Shown in pieces: positions 18,415 through 28,056 of a stretch of 64,000 nt of DNA. The notes beneath the pieces were generated by a model. That model saw only the letters and a program-made list of their open reading frames with translations. It was not told the origin of the DNA and ran no database searches. The stretch comes from Burkholderia sp. PAMC 26561 (GTDB taxonomy: Bacteria; Pseudomonadota; Gammaproteobacteria; Burkholderiales; Burkholderiaceae). The DNA lies in assembly GCF_001557535.2 (NCBI RefSeq), contig NZ_CP014306.1, forward strand, positions 186,001 to 250,000. Direction: 5' to 3'. The translations under genes and the position numbers were made by a program. Positions within the stretch are counted from its first letter, which is position 1. Each line of letters starts with the position of its first letter.

Positions 18415-18438
18415 TACGCCGCGTTATCCCGCGGCGTA
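18415..18438. repeat. Inverted repeat between lepB and rnc
   Basis: TACGCCGCG (18415-18423) and CGCGGCGTA (18430-18438) form a perfect 9-bp stem with a 6-nt loop in the 214-nt gap between lepB and rnc. There is no T-run on either side, so it is not a standard terminator. It may be an RNA processing or stabilising hairpin in the rnc leader. Confidence 0.5.
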
Positions 18439-18470
18439 ATGTCGAACCATTTATACAAGCATGGCGTGTT

Positions 18471-19367
18471 TCAATGGAATGAACCAATGCGCTTCAAACT
18501 GCTGAAGTTCATCCAGATAAAGAATGCTCGACCAACGATATTTGCATCAGGTACAAAACCCCAATAACGGCTGTCCGCGCTGTTGTCGCGATTGTCGCCC
18601 ATCATGAAGTAGCTGCCCGGGGGCACCTTGCAGATCACACCTTGCGCGTTGTAATTGCAGTTGTCGCGATTCGGGAAATCATCGGCGCCAATCACAAACG
18701 GCGGTACTTGTGCATTGTTCAGAATGGCGTTCTTGCGGCCGTCGAGATCTTCTTCGAACTGCTTTGCATAACCAATGCGTTCGTCATCGAAGAAATCGGG
18801 CAACGACGTTTCAGGAACCGGCTTGCCATTGATGGTGAGCTTCTTGTCCTGATACGCAACCGTGTCGCCGGGAAGTCCGATTGCGCGCTTGATGTAATCG
18901 ACGGATTCGTCTTTTGGATAACGGAACACGACCACGTCGCCGCGTTTAAGCGGCGTGCCGCTTGTCAGCTTCGTATTGCTGATAGGCAGGCGCAAACCGT
19001 ATTCGAATTTATTGACCAGAATGAAGTCACCGACCAGCAGCGTCGGCACCATCGATCCGGACGGAATCTTGAAGGGCTCGACAACGAACGAACGCACGAC
19101 AAAAACCACGAGGATGACCGGAAAGAAGCTTGCCGAATATTCCAGATACCAGGGCTGGCGGAGCTTTTCATCGCGCAGACGAGCACGTGTTTGCGGTGCG
19201 TGCTCGTCGGCGAAGCGCGGTTCCAGACGTGCCTGCTGCTGGTCGAACTCCGCTACCGCTGCATCTGCCGCGCGCCGCCGTTGCGGCTCGAATACCAGTT
19301 TATCGAACACCCACGCGATACCCGTCAGGACGACGAGCACCAAAAGAATCAACGCAAAATTCATCAA
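18471..19367 (-). CDS. lepB: Signal peptidase I
   Basis: LepB cleaves signal peptides on the outer face of the inner membrane. The catalytic serine is in PSGSMVPTLLVGD and the general-base lysine is in the IKRAIGLPGD motif; the GDNRDNSADSRYWG box E is also present. Two hydrophobic segments (about residues 3-20 and 75-95) anchor it. At 298 residues it is slightly shorter than the E. coli enzyme (324). It lies 18 nt downstream of lepA, the widespread lepA-lepB pair. Confidence 0.96.
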   Translation of the reverse strand: MMNFALILLVLVVLTGIAWVFDKLVFEPQRRRAADAAVAEFDQQQARLEPRFADEHAPQTRARLRDEKLRQPWYLEYSASFFPVILVVFVVRSFVVEPFKIPSGSMVPTLLVGDFILVNKFEYGLRLPISNTKLTSGTPLKRGDVVVFRYPKDESVDYIKRAIGLPGDTVAYQDKKLTINGKPVPETSLPDFFDDERIGYAKQFEEDLDGRKNAILNNAQVPPFVIGADDFPNRDNCNYNAQGVICKVPPGSYFMMGDNRDNSADSRYWGFVPDANIVGRAFFIWMNFSSLKRIGSFH

Positions 19368-19385
19368 TCGTTTCCGGTTGTTTTA

Positions 19386-21176
19386 TTAATCTTCGACGCG
19401 AAGAATCGCGAGGAAAGCTTCTTGCGGAATCTCGACCGAACCGACCTGCTTCATGCGCTTCTTGCCGGCCTTCTGCTTTTCCAGGAGCTTTTTCTTTCGG
19501 GAGATATCGCCGCCGTAGCACTTTGCCAGAACGTTCTTACGCAATGCTTTAATGTTCTCGCGCGCAATGATGTTCGCGCCGATAGTCGCCTGGATCGCCA
19601 CGTCGTACATCTGCCGCGGAATCAGTTCGCGCATCTTCGACGCCACTTCGCGCCCGCGATGCTGGCTCTGCGACCGGTGCGTGATGACTGACAGCGCATC
19701 GACTTTATCGCCGTTGATCAGCATGTCGACCTTCACCACGTCAGACGCACGATATTCCTTGAACTCGTAGTCCATGGACGCATAACCGCGCGACGTGGAC
19801 TTCAGCCGATCGAAGAAATCGAGCACGATTTCCGCCATGGGGATTTCGTACGTGAGCTGGACCTGACGGCCGTGATACTGCATGTTGATCTGCTGGCCGC
19901 GCTTGCCCGTGCACAGCGTGATCACCGCGCCCACATACTCCTGCGGCATGTACAGGTTCACGGTCACGATCGGCTCGCGCACTTCTTCAATGTACGAAGG
20001 CTCCGGCATCTTGGCCGGATTCTCGACCTGGATCAGTTCGCCGTCGCGCTTCACGACTTCGTACACCACGGTCGGCGCCGTGGTGATGAGGTCCATGTCG
20101 AACTCGCGCTCAAGGCGTTCCTGCACGATCTCCATGTGCAGAAGACCGAGAAAGCCGCATCGGAAACCAAAACCGAGCGCCTGCGACACTTCCGGCTCGT
20201 ATTGCAGCGACGCGTCGTTGAGCTTCAGCTTTTCCAGCGATTCACGCAATGCGTCGTACTGATTCGCTTCGACCGGATACAAACCGGCGAACACTTGCGG
20301 CTTCACTTCCTTGAAGCCGGGCAACGGCGTTTCGGCCGGACGGGCGACGGTGGTGACCGTATCGCCGACCTTCGCAGCCTGCAGCTCCTTGATGCCCGCG
20401 ATAATGAAGCCCACCTGCCCCGCCGACAGCGACGCCAGGTTCGTGGCCTTCGGCGCGAACACGCCGAGGTGCTCGACCGGATACACCGCGCCGGACGCCA
20501 TCATCTTGACCTTGTCTTTCGGGCGCAGCGTGCCGTTCTTGATGCGCACGAGCATGACCACGCCCACGTAGTTATCGAACCACGAGTCGATGATCAGCGC
20601 CTGCAGCGGCGCGTCCGGATCGCCCTTCGGCGGCGGCACCTTCGCGATCAGCGCTTCGAGTACGTCGGTGACGCCCAGGCCCGTCTTGGCGCTGCAATGC
20701 GTCGCATCGGTTGCATCGATACCGATCACGTCTTCGATTTCCGCAATCGCGTTCTCGGGGTCGGCGGCCGGCAAGTCGATCTTGTTCAGCACCGGCACGA
20801 CTTCCACGCCGAGTTCGATCGCCATGTAGCAGTTGGCGACCGTCTGCGCTTCCACGCCCTGGCTCGCGTCCACGACCAGCAGCGCGCCTTCGCACGCGGA
20901 AAGCGAACGGCTGACTTCATAAGAAAAGTCGACGTGTCCGGGGGTGTCGATGAGATTCAGGTTGTAGACCTGACCGTCGCGCGCCTTGTAGCTCAGGGCC
21001 GCGGTTTGCGCCTTGATCGTGATGCCGCGCTCACGCTCGAGATCCATGGAATCGAGCACCTGCGCGTCCATTTCGCGGTCGGACAAGCCGCCGCAAAGCT
21101 GGATGATGCGGTCGGCCAGCGTCGATTTGCCGTGGTCGATGTGCGCAATGATCGAGAAGTTACGAATATGATTCAT
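19386..21176 (-). CDS. lepA: Elongation factor 4
   Basis: EF4/LepA is a translational GTPase that acts on ribosomes in initiation or assembly and can back-translocate tRNAs. GTPase motifs are [10 protein letters not shown] (G1), DTPGHVDF (G3) and NKIDLP (G4). The family-specific C-terminal domain ([32 protein letters not shown]) is complete. The length of 596 residues is close to the usual 597-599. It is first in the lepA-lepB pair and follows a probable terminator after the glutaredoxin-like gene. Confidence 0.97.
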   Translation of the reverse strand: MNHIRNFSIIAHIDHGKSTLADRIIQLCGGLSDREMDAQVLDSMDLERERGITIKAQTAALSYKARDGQVYNLNLIDTPGHVDFSYEVSRSLSACEGALLVVDASQGVEAQTVANCYMAIELGVEVVPVLNKIDLPAADPENAIAEIEDVIGIDATDATHCSAKTGLGVTDVLEALIAKVPPPKGDPDAPLQALIIDSWFDNYVGVVMLVRIKNGTLRPKDKVKMMASGAVYPVEHLGVFAPKATNLASLSAGQVGFIIAGIKELQAAKVGDTVTTVARPAETPLPGFKEVKPQVFAGLYPVEANQYDALRESLEKLKLNDASLQYEPEVSQALGFGFRCGFLGLLHMEIVQERLEREFDMDLITTAPTVVYEVVKRDGELIQVENPAKMPEPSYIEEVREPIVTVNLYMPQEYVGAVITLCTGKRGQQINMQYHGRQVQLTYEIPMAEIVLDFFDRLKSTSRGYASMDYEFKEYRASDVVKVDMLINGDKVDALSVITHRSQSQHRGREVASKMRELIPRQMYDVAIQATIGANIIARENIKALRKNVLAKCYGGDISRKKKLLEKQKAGKKRMKQVGSVEIPQEAFLAILRVED

Positions 21177-21190
21177 TCAGTGCCGATCAA

Positions 21191-21228
21191 GCAAAAAGGC
21201 GCGCCCAGACAAACGCGGAGCACGCCTT
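21191..21228 (-). terminator. Probable terminator between glutaredoxin-like gene and lepA
   Basis: On the minus strand AAGGCGTGC and GCGCGCCTT pair with one mismatch around a 16-nt loop, followed by TTTTTGC. This would separate the sigma-E/mucD transcript from lepA. Confidence 0.6.
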
Positions 21229-21315
21229 GAAAATGGGGTAAAAAACCTTTCGATTTTAGCCGAAAAGGAGGGGGGACGGGAATTTACGTTCACACGCGGG
21301 CGTTTGCAGCCCCGC

Positions 21316-21558
21316 TCAGGCGATTCTGGCGAGCGCCTGTCTCACGCGGGATTCGTCCAGCCGGTAGTGGCACAACTGGACGCCATCGAACAGCAAAACG
21401 GGCACGAGTTCGTCATACAGCGCTTCGAGCGCTGGATCGGTATCGATATCGATCCATTCGACCGGCACGCCGAACTCCGCCGCGATCGGCTCGAGTCCGG
21501 CGCGCAAATCCTCGCAGAGATGGCACCAAGCGCGCCCGTAGAGCTTGAGCGCGGGCAT
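21316..21558 (-). CDS. Glutaredoxin-like protein (DUF836 type)
   Basis: An 80-residue thioredoxin-fold protein. The redox motif WCHLCED (CxxC at about residues 12-15) sits at the start of the first helix, and the conserved cis-proline is in ELVPVLLFDG. Length and sequence fit the short glutaredoxin-like DUF836 group. A role in thiol-disulfide exchange is inferred from the fold only. It starts 6 nt after the mucD stop and probably shares that transcript; the link to envelope stress is by position. Confidence 0.85.
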   Translation of the reverse strand: MPALKLYGRAWCHLCEDLRAGLEPIAAEFGVPVEWIDIDTDPALEALYDELVPVLLFDGVQLCHYRLDESRVRQALARIA

Positions 21559-21564
21559 TGCAGC

Positions 21565-23184
21565 CTACTTCTGCGACCGCGGACGCAGCGGCACGAATTG
21601 CGTGTTGTCGCCACGGCGCACGAGAACCGCGACCATCTTGCTCGGATCGACGTTCTGCGCGACGGCATCGAACTGCTTGGCGCTCGTGATATCCGTGTCG
21701 CCGATACGCAGGATGATGTCGCCCTTCTGGAACCCTGCACGCGATGCCGGCCCTTCGACCGCTTCCACCTGCACGCCATTGGGGATTTTCAGCGACTTCT
21801 TCTGGTCGGCCGGGATGTCGCTCACCGCGATACCCAGCGCGTTGCTCGGCGAACGCTCCTTCGGCGGGGTCGGCTTCTTGGGTTCGGCCTTGGTGACCTT
21901 GTCCGGCTGCATTTCCGCGATGGTGATCGGCAGGTCACGCGACTGACCCTTGCGCCAGACGGTGATGGTCGCCTTCGTGCCAGGCTTCGTGTCTCCAACC
22001 ATACGCGGCAGATCGGTCGCCGTGGAGACGTCGTGGCCGTTGTATTTCAGGATGATGTCGCCCGGCTGGATGCCGGCTTTATCGGCGGGACCGCCCGGTT
22101 CCACGCTGCTCACCAGCGCCCCTTGCGCTTTCGGCAATCCGAGCGAATCGGCCACTTCCTTGGTCACTTCGCCAATCGCCACCGCGATACGGCCACGCAC
22201 CACCTTGCCGCCCGTCTTCAGTTGATCGGCGACGCGCATGGCTTCGTCGATAGGAATTGCGAACGAAATCCCCATGAAACCGCCGGTGCGGCTGTAGATC
22301 TGCGAATTGATGCCAATGACTTCACCAGCCATGTTGATCAGCGGTCCGCCCGAATTGCCCGGATTCACCGCGACGTCCGTCTGGATGAACGGCAGGTAGT
22401 CGCCAGTATCGCGCCCCTTGGCGCTGACGATACCCGCGGTCACCGTGTTGTCGAGACCGAAAGGCGAACCGATTGCGAGCACCCATTCGCCCACGCGCAC
22501 CTTGTTCGAGTCGCCCATGGTGATGGCCGGCAAGCTCGTTGCCTGGATCTTGACCACTGCGACGTCCGTGCGTTCGTCGACGCCAACCAGCCTCGCCTTG
22601 AACTCGCGTTTGTCGGTGAGCGTGACGTAGATGGTGTCAGCGTCATCGACCACGTGAGCGTTGGTCATCACGTAACCATCGGCCGACATGATGAAGCCCG
22701 AGCCTACACCGCTGCTCTGCTCGGAATTGTCCTGGCTGTCGGGGCTGTCTTGCGGCGCGCTGCGGTTTCCGCGGCCACTGCCGCCGCCGCTGTCACCACC
22801 CTGATCGCCACCGCCACCGCCACCACCGCCGTTCCCGCCGTGAGGTGAACCTTGCGAACCGGGTGTTCCGGGCATCGGGATGCCGAAGAAACGCCGGAAG
22901 AACTCCGACATGTCCCCGTTATCCATGCCCGGTGGCAAGCCGCGAAGGTCGCTGCTGCTGCTCACGCGCGTGGTCGTGCGGATATTCACCACTGACGGCC
23001 CCACCCTGTCCACGAGCGTGGTGAAGTCAGGCAGATTCACGATTGGCACTGCGCCAGTCGATGCAACCGGCGCGACTGCCGGCGCCGAGGCGCCCGATGC
23101 AGCCGTTGCCGCGGAGGTCGCAAGCGGCAGGCATGCAGCAAGCGCCGCGGCCGTGAGGAAGGTGCGCAGCGAGAGGTTGCTCAT
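21565..23184 (-). CDS. mucD: Periplasmic serine protease/chaperone of the DegP (MucD) family
   Basis: A trypsin-like protease that handles misfolded envelope proteins. A signal peptide (residues 1-28) is followed by the protease domain with His in TNAHVV, Asp in ERTDVAVV and Ser in GNSGGP, then two PDZ domains (GALVSSVEPGGPADKAGIQPGD and VEAVEGPASRAGFQKGD). Between the N-terminus and the catalytic His is a Gly-rich, probably flexible loop with a run of nine or so glycines (near 22760-22860). The length of 539 residues is longer than typical DegP (about 475) mainly through this loop. It follows rseB by 19 nt in the rpoE-rseA-rseB-mucD order of MucD in Pseudomonas. Confidence 0.94.
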   Translation of the reverse strand: MSNLSLRTFLTAAALAACLPLATSAATAASGASAPAVAPVASTGAVPIVNLPDFTTLVDRVGPSVVNIRTTTRVSSSSDLRGLPPGMDNGDMSEFFRRFFGIPMPGTPGSQGSPHGGNGGGGGGGGDQGGDSGGGSGRGNRSAPQDSPDSQDNSEQSSGVGSGFIMSADGYVMTNAHVVDDADTIYVTLTDKREFKARLVGVDERTDVAVVKIQATSLPAITMGDSNKVRVGEWVLAIGSPFGLDNTVTAGIVSAKGRDTGDYLPFIQTDVAVNPGNSGGPLINMAGEVIGINSQIYSRTGGFMGISFAIPIDEAMRVADQLKTGGKVVRGRIAVAIGEVTKEVADSLGLPKAQGALVSSVEPGGPADKAGIQPGDIILKYNGHDVSTATDLPRMVGDTKPGTKATITVWRKGQSRDLPITIAEMQPDKVTKAEPKKPTPPKERSPSNALGIAVSDIPADQKKSLKIPNGVQVEAVEGPASRAGFQKGDIILRIGDTDITSAKQFDAVAQNVDPSKMVAVLVRRGDNTQFVPLRPRSQK

Positions 23185-23203
23185 ATCTTGGTGGGCCGAG
23201 GAA

Positions 23204-24262
23204 TTACTTGGAAGGCTTGTATTCTATGGCAGAAGCAAATTGCTGCAACGTGGCCTGGGGCACTTCACCTAACAAGGTAATCCAGAAATCCCCTTGCCGC
23301 TTGACTAGTACGTGTGTCGCGCCACTATTGCCGGCGCCTTCCTTACGGGAATTCTTTTCCACCGGCTCGACAAAAACCGAGATTGCCGCGAGGCCGTCGG
23401 AGAAAACGGCTTGATCGACGGGAATGGGCGCTTGGCCCTCCTCACGCGACGCCATAGGCCGGCGCAACTCGCGGATCTCACGGAAACCGGGGACATTAGG
23501 CGCGATTTTCCAGCCTTGCGCCTGCATGTCGACCGGCTGAACCGGCGGCCGCACGACCGTCCATCCGTTGATGTTCTTGATCCCGCTCGCAATTGCCGCA
23601 CGATCGACTGTGCCGCCTATTGTCACTTGCGAAAATGAAAGCTGCTCGAGCACCTGGCCGTCGGGGCCGAGCGTCTGGGCACGCAGCAAGAGACCGGTCT
23701 TCGTATCGGACCAAAGCTTGTAGGCAAAGCGCCAGGCGTCTTTCGGATCGAGCTCGATGACCTGGGAGTCGATACCCGCGACACGATCCGCGCCGAGCAT
23801 CTTCGGCTCATAGACGGACAAGACCTGTTCGCCGCCGGTAGCAAGCAGCGCCGGGAACGAATCCTTGTTCTGACGTTTTTCGACGACCAGCAGATGACGT
23901 TCGGGCACGAACGTGTACATGTCGTCGTCGTGGCGGAGCATCTTGCGGGGCTTGCCATCGAGACTTTCCAGCGACTCGTACTCGCCGTCGCTGCGCGCTG
24001 CCGAGTGTGTAATTCGCGACGACTGCACCGTTGTCCCACGCTGATAGACGAAGGTGCCTTCGTAGTTCTGCTGCTGTGCGGCTTCGTGAATCCGGTTGAG
24101 CAGGTCCGCAGCGGACTTGCGCGAGGCGGCAGAAACACCGCCCTGCGGTAAGCCGCCCTGCGCGTAAGCGCCCGATGCTGCGGATACCAACGCGGCTGCA
24201 CAGAACAACAAAACCGGCAGCCGGCCCCAAAGAGTCGTTTTCTTCAACCGCACAAGTTGCAT
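23204..24262 (-). CDS. rseB: Sigma-E regulatory protein RseB/MucB
   Basis: RseB binds the periplasmic part of the anti-sigma factor RseA and protects it from cleavage until lipid or LPS stress signals arrive. The protein has a signal peptide (cleavage near AYAQ), the lipid-sensing large domain (AQQQNYEGTFVYQRG...YTFVPERHLLVVE) and a smaller C-terminal domain. The length of 352 residues fits the family (about 320-350). It lies 3 nt downstream of rseA and 19 nt upstream of mucD, so the four genes probably form an operon autoregulated by sigma-E. Confidence 0.93.
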   Translation of the reverse strand: MQLVRLKKTTLWGRLPVLLFCAAALVSAASGAYAQGGLPQGGVSAASRKSAADLLNRIHEAAQQQNYEGTFVYQRGTTVQSSRITHSAARSDGEYESLESLDGKPRKMLRHDDDMYTFVPERHLLVVEKRQNKDSFPALLATGGEQVLSVYEPKMLGADRVAGIDSQVIELDPKDAWRFAYKLWSDTKTGLLLRAQTLGPDGQVLEQLSFSQVTIGGTVDRAAIASGIKNINGWTVVRPPVQPVDMQAQGWKIAPNVPGFREIRELRRPMASREEGQAPIPVDQAVFSDGLAAISVFVEPVEKNSRKEGAGNSGATHVLVKRQGDFWITLLGEVPQATLQQFASAIEYKPSK

Positions 24263-24265
24263 CAG

Positions 24266-24898
24266 TTATTGACCCTGGCTCGTAGCCGCAGTGCGGATCA
24301 AAGGCGTCGAGCCCGGCATGACGGGCTGTTGCGAGAATTGCTGATGCGCTTCCAGATACTGGTCGAGACTTGCATCACGGATGATGTTCGCTTCGACAAC
24401 CGGCGAACGCAGCGTGGCAGCCGGCACCGAGGCCATCGCGACGCGTTGCACATGATCCGACGACGATACGCTCGCCATTTGCACGCCGCTGTGGTTGTCG
24501 ACGCCCTGCAACTGCGGCACGACGATCCACGTGAGCGTTGCCGCAGCGGCCGCGACAGCGAAAGCCGGAACTACGCGACGGCGGAACATGCCTGAACGCG
24601 CACGTTCAGCCGATGCCGCCGGAATGGCCGCAGGCGCAAATACATGCGCTTCGGCTTCAAAACGCGCTGAAAATGCGTTCATGAACGCACTGTTGGCTGC
24701 GGGACTGGCCGCGAGATCGTCGGAACGCAGTGCGTCGCCGATCAGGTGATAGTCCGACCACGCCGCGCGGTCTTTTTGCGTAAATCCGGAAAGAAATTGG
24801 CTCAAATCCCCCGAATCGTCGAAGGATTCCCCATCGACAAAAGCGGAAAGACGCTCGCCTCGCGTACCAGCTTGCGATTGCACCGAAACCGACCCCAT
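24266..24898 (-). CDS. rseA: Anti-sigma-E factor RseA/MucA
   Basis: RseA holds sigma-E at the inner membrane and is destroyed by regulated proteolysis on envelope stress. The N-terminal anti-sigma domain reads GERLSAFVDGESFDD...WSDYHLIGDALRSDD, a single membrane segment follows (VVPAFAVAAAAATLTWIVV), and the C-terminal part is periplasmic. I prefer the ATG at 24898, which has GGGGAG about 6 nt upstream (210 residues); ATG at 24910 is also possible. A longer frame to 25078 would overlap rpoE and is rejected. Confidence 0.9.
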   Translation of the reverse strand: MGSVSVQSQAGTRGERLSAFVDGESFDDSGDLSQFLSGFTQKDRAAWSDYHLIGDALRSDDLAASPAANSAFMNAFSARFEAEAHVFAPAAIPAASAERARSGMFRRRVVPAFAVAAAAATLTWIVVPQLQGVDNHSGVQMASVSSSDHVQRVAMASVPAATLRSPVVEANIIRDASLDQYLEAHQQFSQQPVMPGSTPLIRTAATSQGQ

Positions 24899-24975
24899 GA
24901 TGCTCCCCATCTTGACTGCCCCTAGTGACACTACCTGACCCAGATACCGCGTCCCTGCCCCGCGCAGCCTCGCTG

Positions 24976-25575
24976 CTACCAGCGTTTGCCTTCGGGAGTG
25001 TCCAGCAATGGACGCAATTTTGCCGCAATGGCTTCGCGAGCACGAAAAATTCTCGATCTGACGGTCCCGATAGGGCAATTCATCATCTCGGCGATTTCTT
25101 CGTAGCTCAGACCTTCAATTTCACGAAGAGTTATGGCGGTGCGCAGTTCTTCCGGTAAAACCGCCATCGCAGCATTGACCGTCTGTGCGATCTGCTTGCT
25201 CATCAACATCGACTCGGGCGTGTTGATATCCCTTAGTTGGTCTGCGTCGGAGAAAGTTTCCGCTTCTTCTGCATCAGCTTCGGTAGAAGTTGGAGCACGC
25301 CGGCTTTGAGTGGCAAGATAGTTCTTTGCCGTGTTCACCGCAATCCGGTAAAGCCACGTGTAAAACGCCGATTCTCCGCGAAATTGCGGCAACGCGCGAT
25401 AAGCCTTGATAAAGGCGTCTTGCGCGACGTCCTCTACTTCGGCGGGGTCGCGGACGAGCCGCGAAATGAGCCGGATAATCTTGCGCTGATATTTGGCGAC
25501 CAGAAGCTCGAACGCTGCCTTATCGCCCTTCTGCACGCGTTCGACCAGTACCTGATCGATTTCTTTTTCGCTCAC
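24976..25575 (-). CDS. rpoE: RNA polymerase sigma-E factor
   Basis: An ECF sigma factor that directs the envelope-stress regulon. Region 2 (FELLVAKYQRKIIRLISRLV...VEDVAQDAFIKAYRALPQFRGESAFYTWLYRIAVN) and region 4 (LREIEGLSYEEIAEMMNCPIGTVRSRIFRAREAI) are complete in 199 residues, close to AlgU/RpoE elsewhere. The start is a GTG at 25575. It heads rpoE-rseA-rseB-mucD. A sigma-E autoregulatory promoter would be expected upstream, but I could not identify one with confidence. Confidence 0.96.
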   Translation of the reverse strand: MSEKEIDQVLVERVQKGDKAAFELLVAKYQRKIIRLISRLVRDPAEVEDVAQDAFIKAYRALPQFRGESAFYTWLYRIAVNTAKNYLATQSRRAPTSTEADAEEAETFSDADQLRDINTPESMLMSKQIAQTVNAAMAVLPEELRTAITLREIEGLSYEEIAEMMNCPIGTVRSRIFRAREAIAAKLRPLLDTPEGKRW

Positions 25576-25670
25576 CTGGGAAATCCGTTAACTTTGGGGG
25601 TGCTACGCGGAGGGCTATTGTAGCGTTACGCCGCCGGGACGCGCCGGATGCTGATGGGCGGTTACAAGCG

Positions 25671-26165
25671 TTACAGGTGTTCCTGGGCGCAGCGCCGGGC
25701 GCGAACAGCCAGTTCACGAAACACGCCGGCACTGGCGAGCGCGTCCGCAGGAACGAGCAAGGGCTCGGAACGCCCCTCGGCAGAAACCAGGATCAGTGCA
25801 AGCAGGCGATCGCTCCACTGGGCGCAACCCGATATTTGCCGATATTGCGAACGGCCCTCACGGTCCCAGGTCGTCAACCCATCCTGACCGATCTCGAATG
25901 CCACTGGCCGGCGACGTTCGCGCCTGAACGCAATGCCGCCAAGCCCGACCGTGACTACGAGCGCCGCGACGCAGGCATCGAATAATCCGCTGTACGCCGC
26001 AACCGACTCGAATACGGCGCCGGCCGCGACCGCCATGAACGCCAGCGTGGCAGCCCATAACAAGCGCGACCGGATGATTTTCTGACGGCGGGAAAAACCG
26101 GCGATACCATCCACCGATGCTTCCCGCTGCAATACACGCTCCGACTTACGCACATTCGCAACCAC
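25671..26165 (-). CDS. Small membrane protein resembling YgfX (DUF1434)
   Basis: The 164-residue protein has two adjacent membrane segments (about 33-55 and 60-80), then a soluble C-terminal part with LTTWDREGRSQYRQIS and a late LVPADALASAGVFRELAVRAR. This layout, and the end motif of Asp followed by a FRELR-like helix, resembles YgfX, the inner-membrane partner of SdhE that has been described as a toxin (CptA). In Pseudomonas a ygfX-like gene also lies near algU, which supports the guess. The SdhE partner is not present here. Similarity was judged by eye, so the family call is tentative. Confidence 0.55.
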   Translation of the reverse strand: MVANVRKSERVLQREASVDGIAGFSRRQKIIRSRLLWAATLAFMAVAAGAVFESVAAYSGLFDACVAALVVTVGLGGIAFRRERRRPVAFEIGQDGLTTWDREGRSQYRQISGCAQWSDRLLALILVSAEGRSEPLLVPADALASAGVFRELAVRARRCAQEHL

Positions 26166-26187
26166 TGGGCGGCGTGCTCAGCAAGCT

Positions 26188-27426
26188 TCAGTGACGCTTG
26201 AAAACGAGCGTACCGTTCGTGCCGCCGAAGCCGAACGAATTTTTCAGTGCCACGTCGATCTTCATTTCCCGCGCTTCGTTCGCGCAGTAGTCCAGGTCGC
26301 ACTGCGGGTCCTGATTGAAGATGTTGATGGTCGGCGGCGACACCTGGTGATGCAGCGCCAGCACCGTGAACACCGACTCCAGACCGCCGGCGCCGCCGAG
26401 CAGGTGCCCGGTCATCGACTTGGTGGAGTTCACGACGATTTTCTTGGCGTGATCGCCGAACATGTTCTTGATGCCGACGGTTTCCGCCAGATCGCCGAGC
26501 GGCGTGGAGGTGCCGTGCGCATTCAGGTAATGCACTTCGTCGGGGTTGATCTGGGCGTTTTTCAGCGCATTGCGCATGCTGCGGCGCGCGCCGTCGCCAT
26601 CTTCCGGCGGAGCGGTCATGTGATACGCGTCACCGCTCATGCCGTAGCCGCTGACTTCTGCGTAGATCTTCGCGCCACGGGCCTTCGCGTGCTCGTACTC
26701 TTCGAGCACCATCACGCCTGCGCCCTCACCCAGGACAAAACCGTCGCGATCCTTGTCCCACGGACGGCTTGCCGTTGCCGGATCGTCGTTGCGCTGCGAC
26801 AGCGCACGCGCCGCCGCAAAGCCGCCGATACCCAGCGGCGAAACGGTCGCCTCGGAGCCGCCGCAGATCATCACGTCGGCGTCGCCGTACTCGATCAGGC
26901 GCGAGCCTTCCCCGATACAGTGCAACCCCGTGGTACAGGCGGTCACGATCGCGAGATTCGGCCCTTTCAAACCAAAACGGATGGAAAGATGCCCGGAGAT
27001 CATGTTGATGATCGAAGCCGGCACGAAAAACGGCGAAACGCGGCGCGGGCCGCGGTTCAGCAACTCTGTTTGCGTGGCTTCGATCATTGGCAAGCCGCCG
27101 ATTCCCGAGCCCACCACAACACCTACGCGCTCAGAGTTTTCATCGGTGATCTCAAGCCCGCTGTCCTGCATGGCCTGAACCCCGGCTGCAATGCCGTAAT
27201 GGATAAAGGTATCCATGTGGCGCGCTTCCTTGGCCGGCATGTAGTCTTCGACATTGAAGCCTTTGACTTCACCGGCAAAGCGCGTGGAGAAGTTCGTTGC
27301 GTCGAACTTCGTGATCTCGCCAATGCCTGACTTGCCGGCGACCAGATTGGCCCAGCCGTCGGCAACGGTATTGCCGACAGGCGATATCAGCCCAAGGCCT
27401 GTAACAACAACACGACGACGGCTCAC
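26188..27426 (-). CDS. fabF: 3-oxoacyl-[acyl-carrier-protein] synthase II
   Basis: FabF condenses malonyl-ACP with acyl-ACP in fatty acid elongation. The active-site cysteine is in the [10 protein letters not shown] motif, and the two histidines are in [11 protein letters not shown] and [11 protein letters not shown]. The length of 412 residues is standard. It is the last fab gene of the cluster, separated from acpP by a hairpin with a T-run, so its level may be set by partial termination. Confidence 0.97.
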   Translation of the reverse strand: MSRRRVVVTGLGLISPVGNTVADGWANLVAGKSGIGEITKFDATNFSTRFAGEVKGFNVEDYMPAKEARHMDTFIHYGIAAGVQAMQDSGLEITDENSERVGVVVGSGIGGLPMIEATQTELLNRGPRRVSPFFVPASIINMISGHLSIRFGLKGPNLAIVTACTTGLHCIGEGSRLIEYGDADVMICGGSEATVSPLGIGGFAAARALSQRNDDPATASRPWDKDRDGFVLGEGAGVMVLEEYEHAKARGAKIYAEVSGYGMSGDAYHMTAPPEDGDGARRSMRNALKNAQINPDEVHYLNAHGTSTPLGDLAETVGIKNMFGDHAKKIVVNSTKSMTGHLLGGAGGLESVFTVLALHHQVSPPTINIFNQDPQCDLDYCANEAREMKIDVALKNSFGFGGTNGTLVFKRH

Positions 27427-27450
27427 GGTGACCCCTTATCCATAGATGAC

Positions 27451-27503
27451 AAAAAGCAAAAAGCCACAAGATTCACAGGAAATGTCCTGTGAGCCCTGTG
27501 GCT
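27451..27503 (-). terminator. Hairpin with T-runs between acpP and fabF
   Basis: On the minus strand AGCCACAGGG...TCACAGGA and TCCTGTGA...CTTGTGGCT form a long stem with one internal bulge, followed by TTTTTGCTTTTT. It begins about 80 nt after the acpP stop and ends 25 nt before fabF. It looks like an attenuating terminator that gives acpP more transcript than fabF. Confidence 0.8.
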
Positions 27504-27582
27504 GTTAAATCGGTTCGAAGCGCGGTTCGAAGCGCAACAGAGCGTCAACCCCGAATATCGTAGCAGCGGCTGCGCGTGGCGC

Positions 27583-27822
27583 TTAAGCCTTGACGTTCGC
27601 GCGAGCGTAATCGATCGCTTGCTGAACCGTCGTGATCTTTTCTGCTTCTTCGTCCGGAATTTCCATGCCGAATTCGTCTTCGAGAGCCATCACGAGTTCG
27701 ACGGTGTCGAGCGAGTCAGCGCCCAGATCGTTGACGAACGAAGCTTCGTTCTTGATTTCGGCTTCGGCGACGCCCAGTTGTTCGGCGACGATCTTCTTCA
27801 CGCGCTGTTCGATATTGTCCAT
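27583..27822 (-). CDS. acpP: Acyl carrier protein
   Basis: AcpP carries growing acyl chains on a phosphopantetheine arm. The attachment serine is S37 in the [17 protein letters not shown] motif. The protein is 79 residues and strongly acidic, as expected. It lies between fabG and fabF with 234 nt and 156 nt gaps, which suits independent promoter and terminator control of this highly expressed gene. The arm is added by AcpS, also encoded in this window. Confidence 0.98.
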
Positions 27823-28056
27823 GCAGCCCTCCGAGGGAAATGTAGTTCAAAAACACAAGTGCGCGCATTTTATCAGGTTTGCACCCGTAATAACCCACGC
27901 ACGAATCAGGTTTGCTTCACGCGTGACGGGCTTCTGAAACACGTCACACACTTTCGACGACACCTACTAATCACAGCGCATTTCGCGTCCCGCGCAGCGT
28001 GCTTTCAATTAGCATTTTGCGCACCCGCCAAGGCGCGGATATTAACCAAATGCCTG

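Noticed and set aside
22740..22860. Gly-rich run in mucD as a frameshift or assembly error
   Set aside because: The frame continues correctly into the protease domain on both sides; flexible loops of this kind occur in DegP-family proteins.
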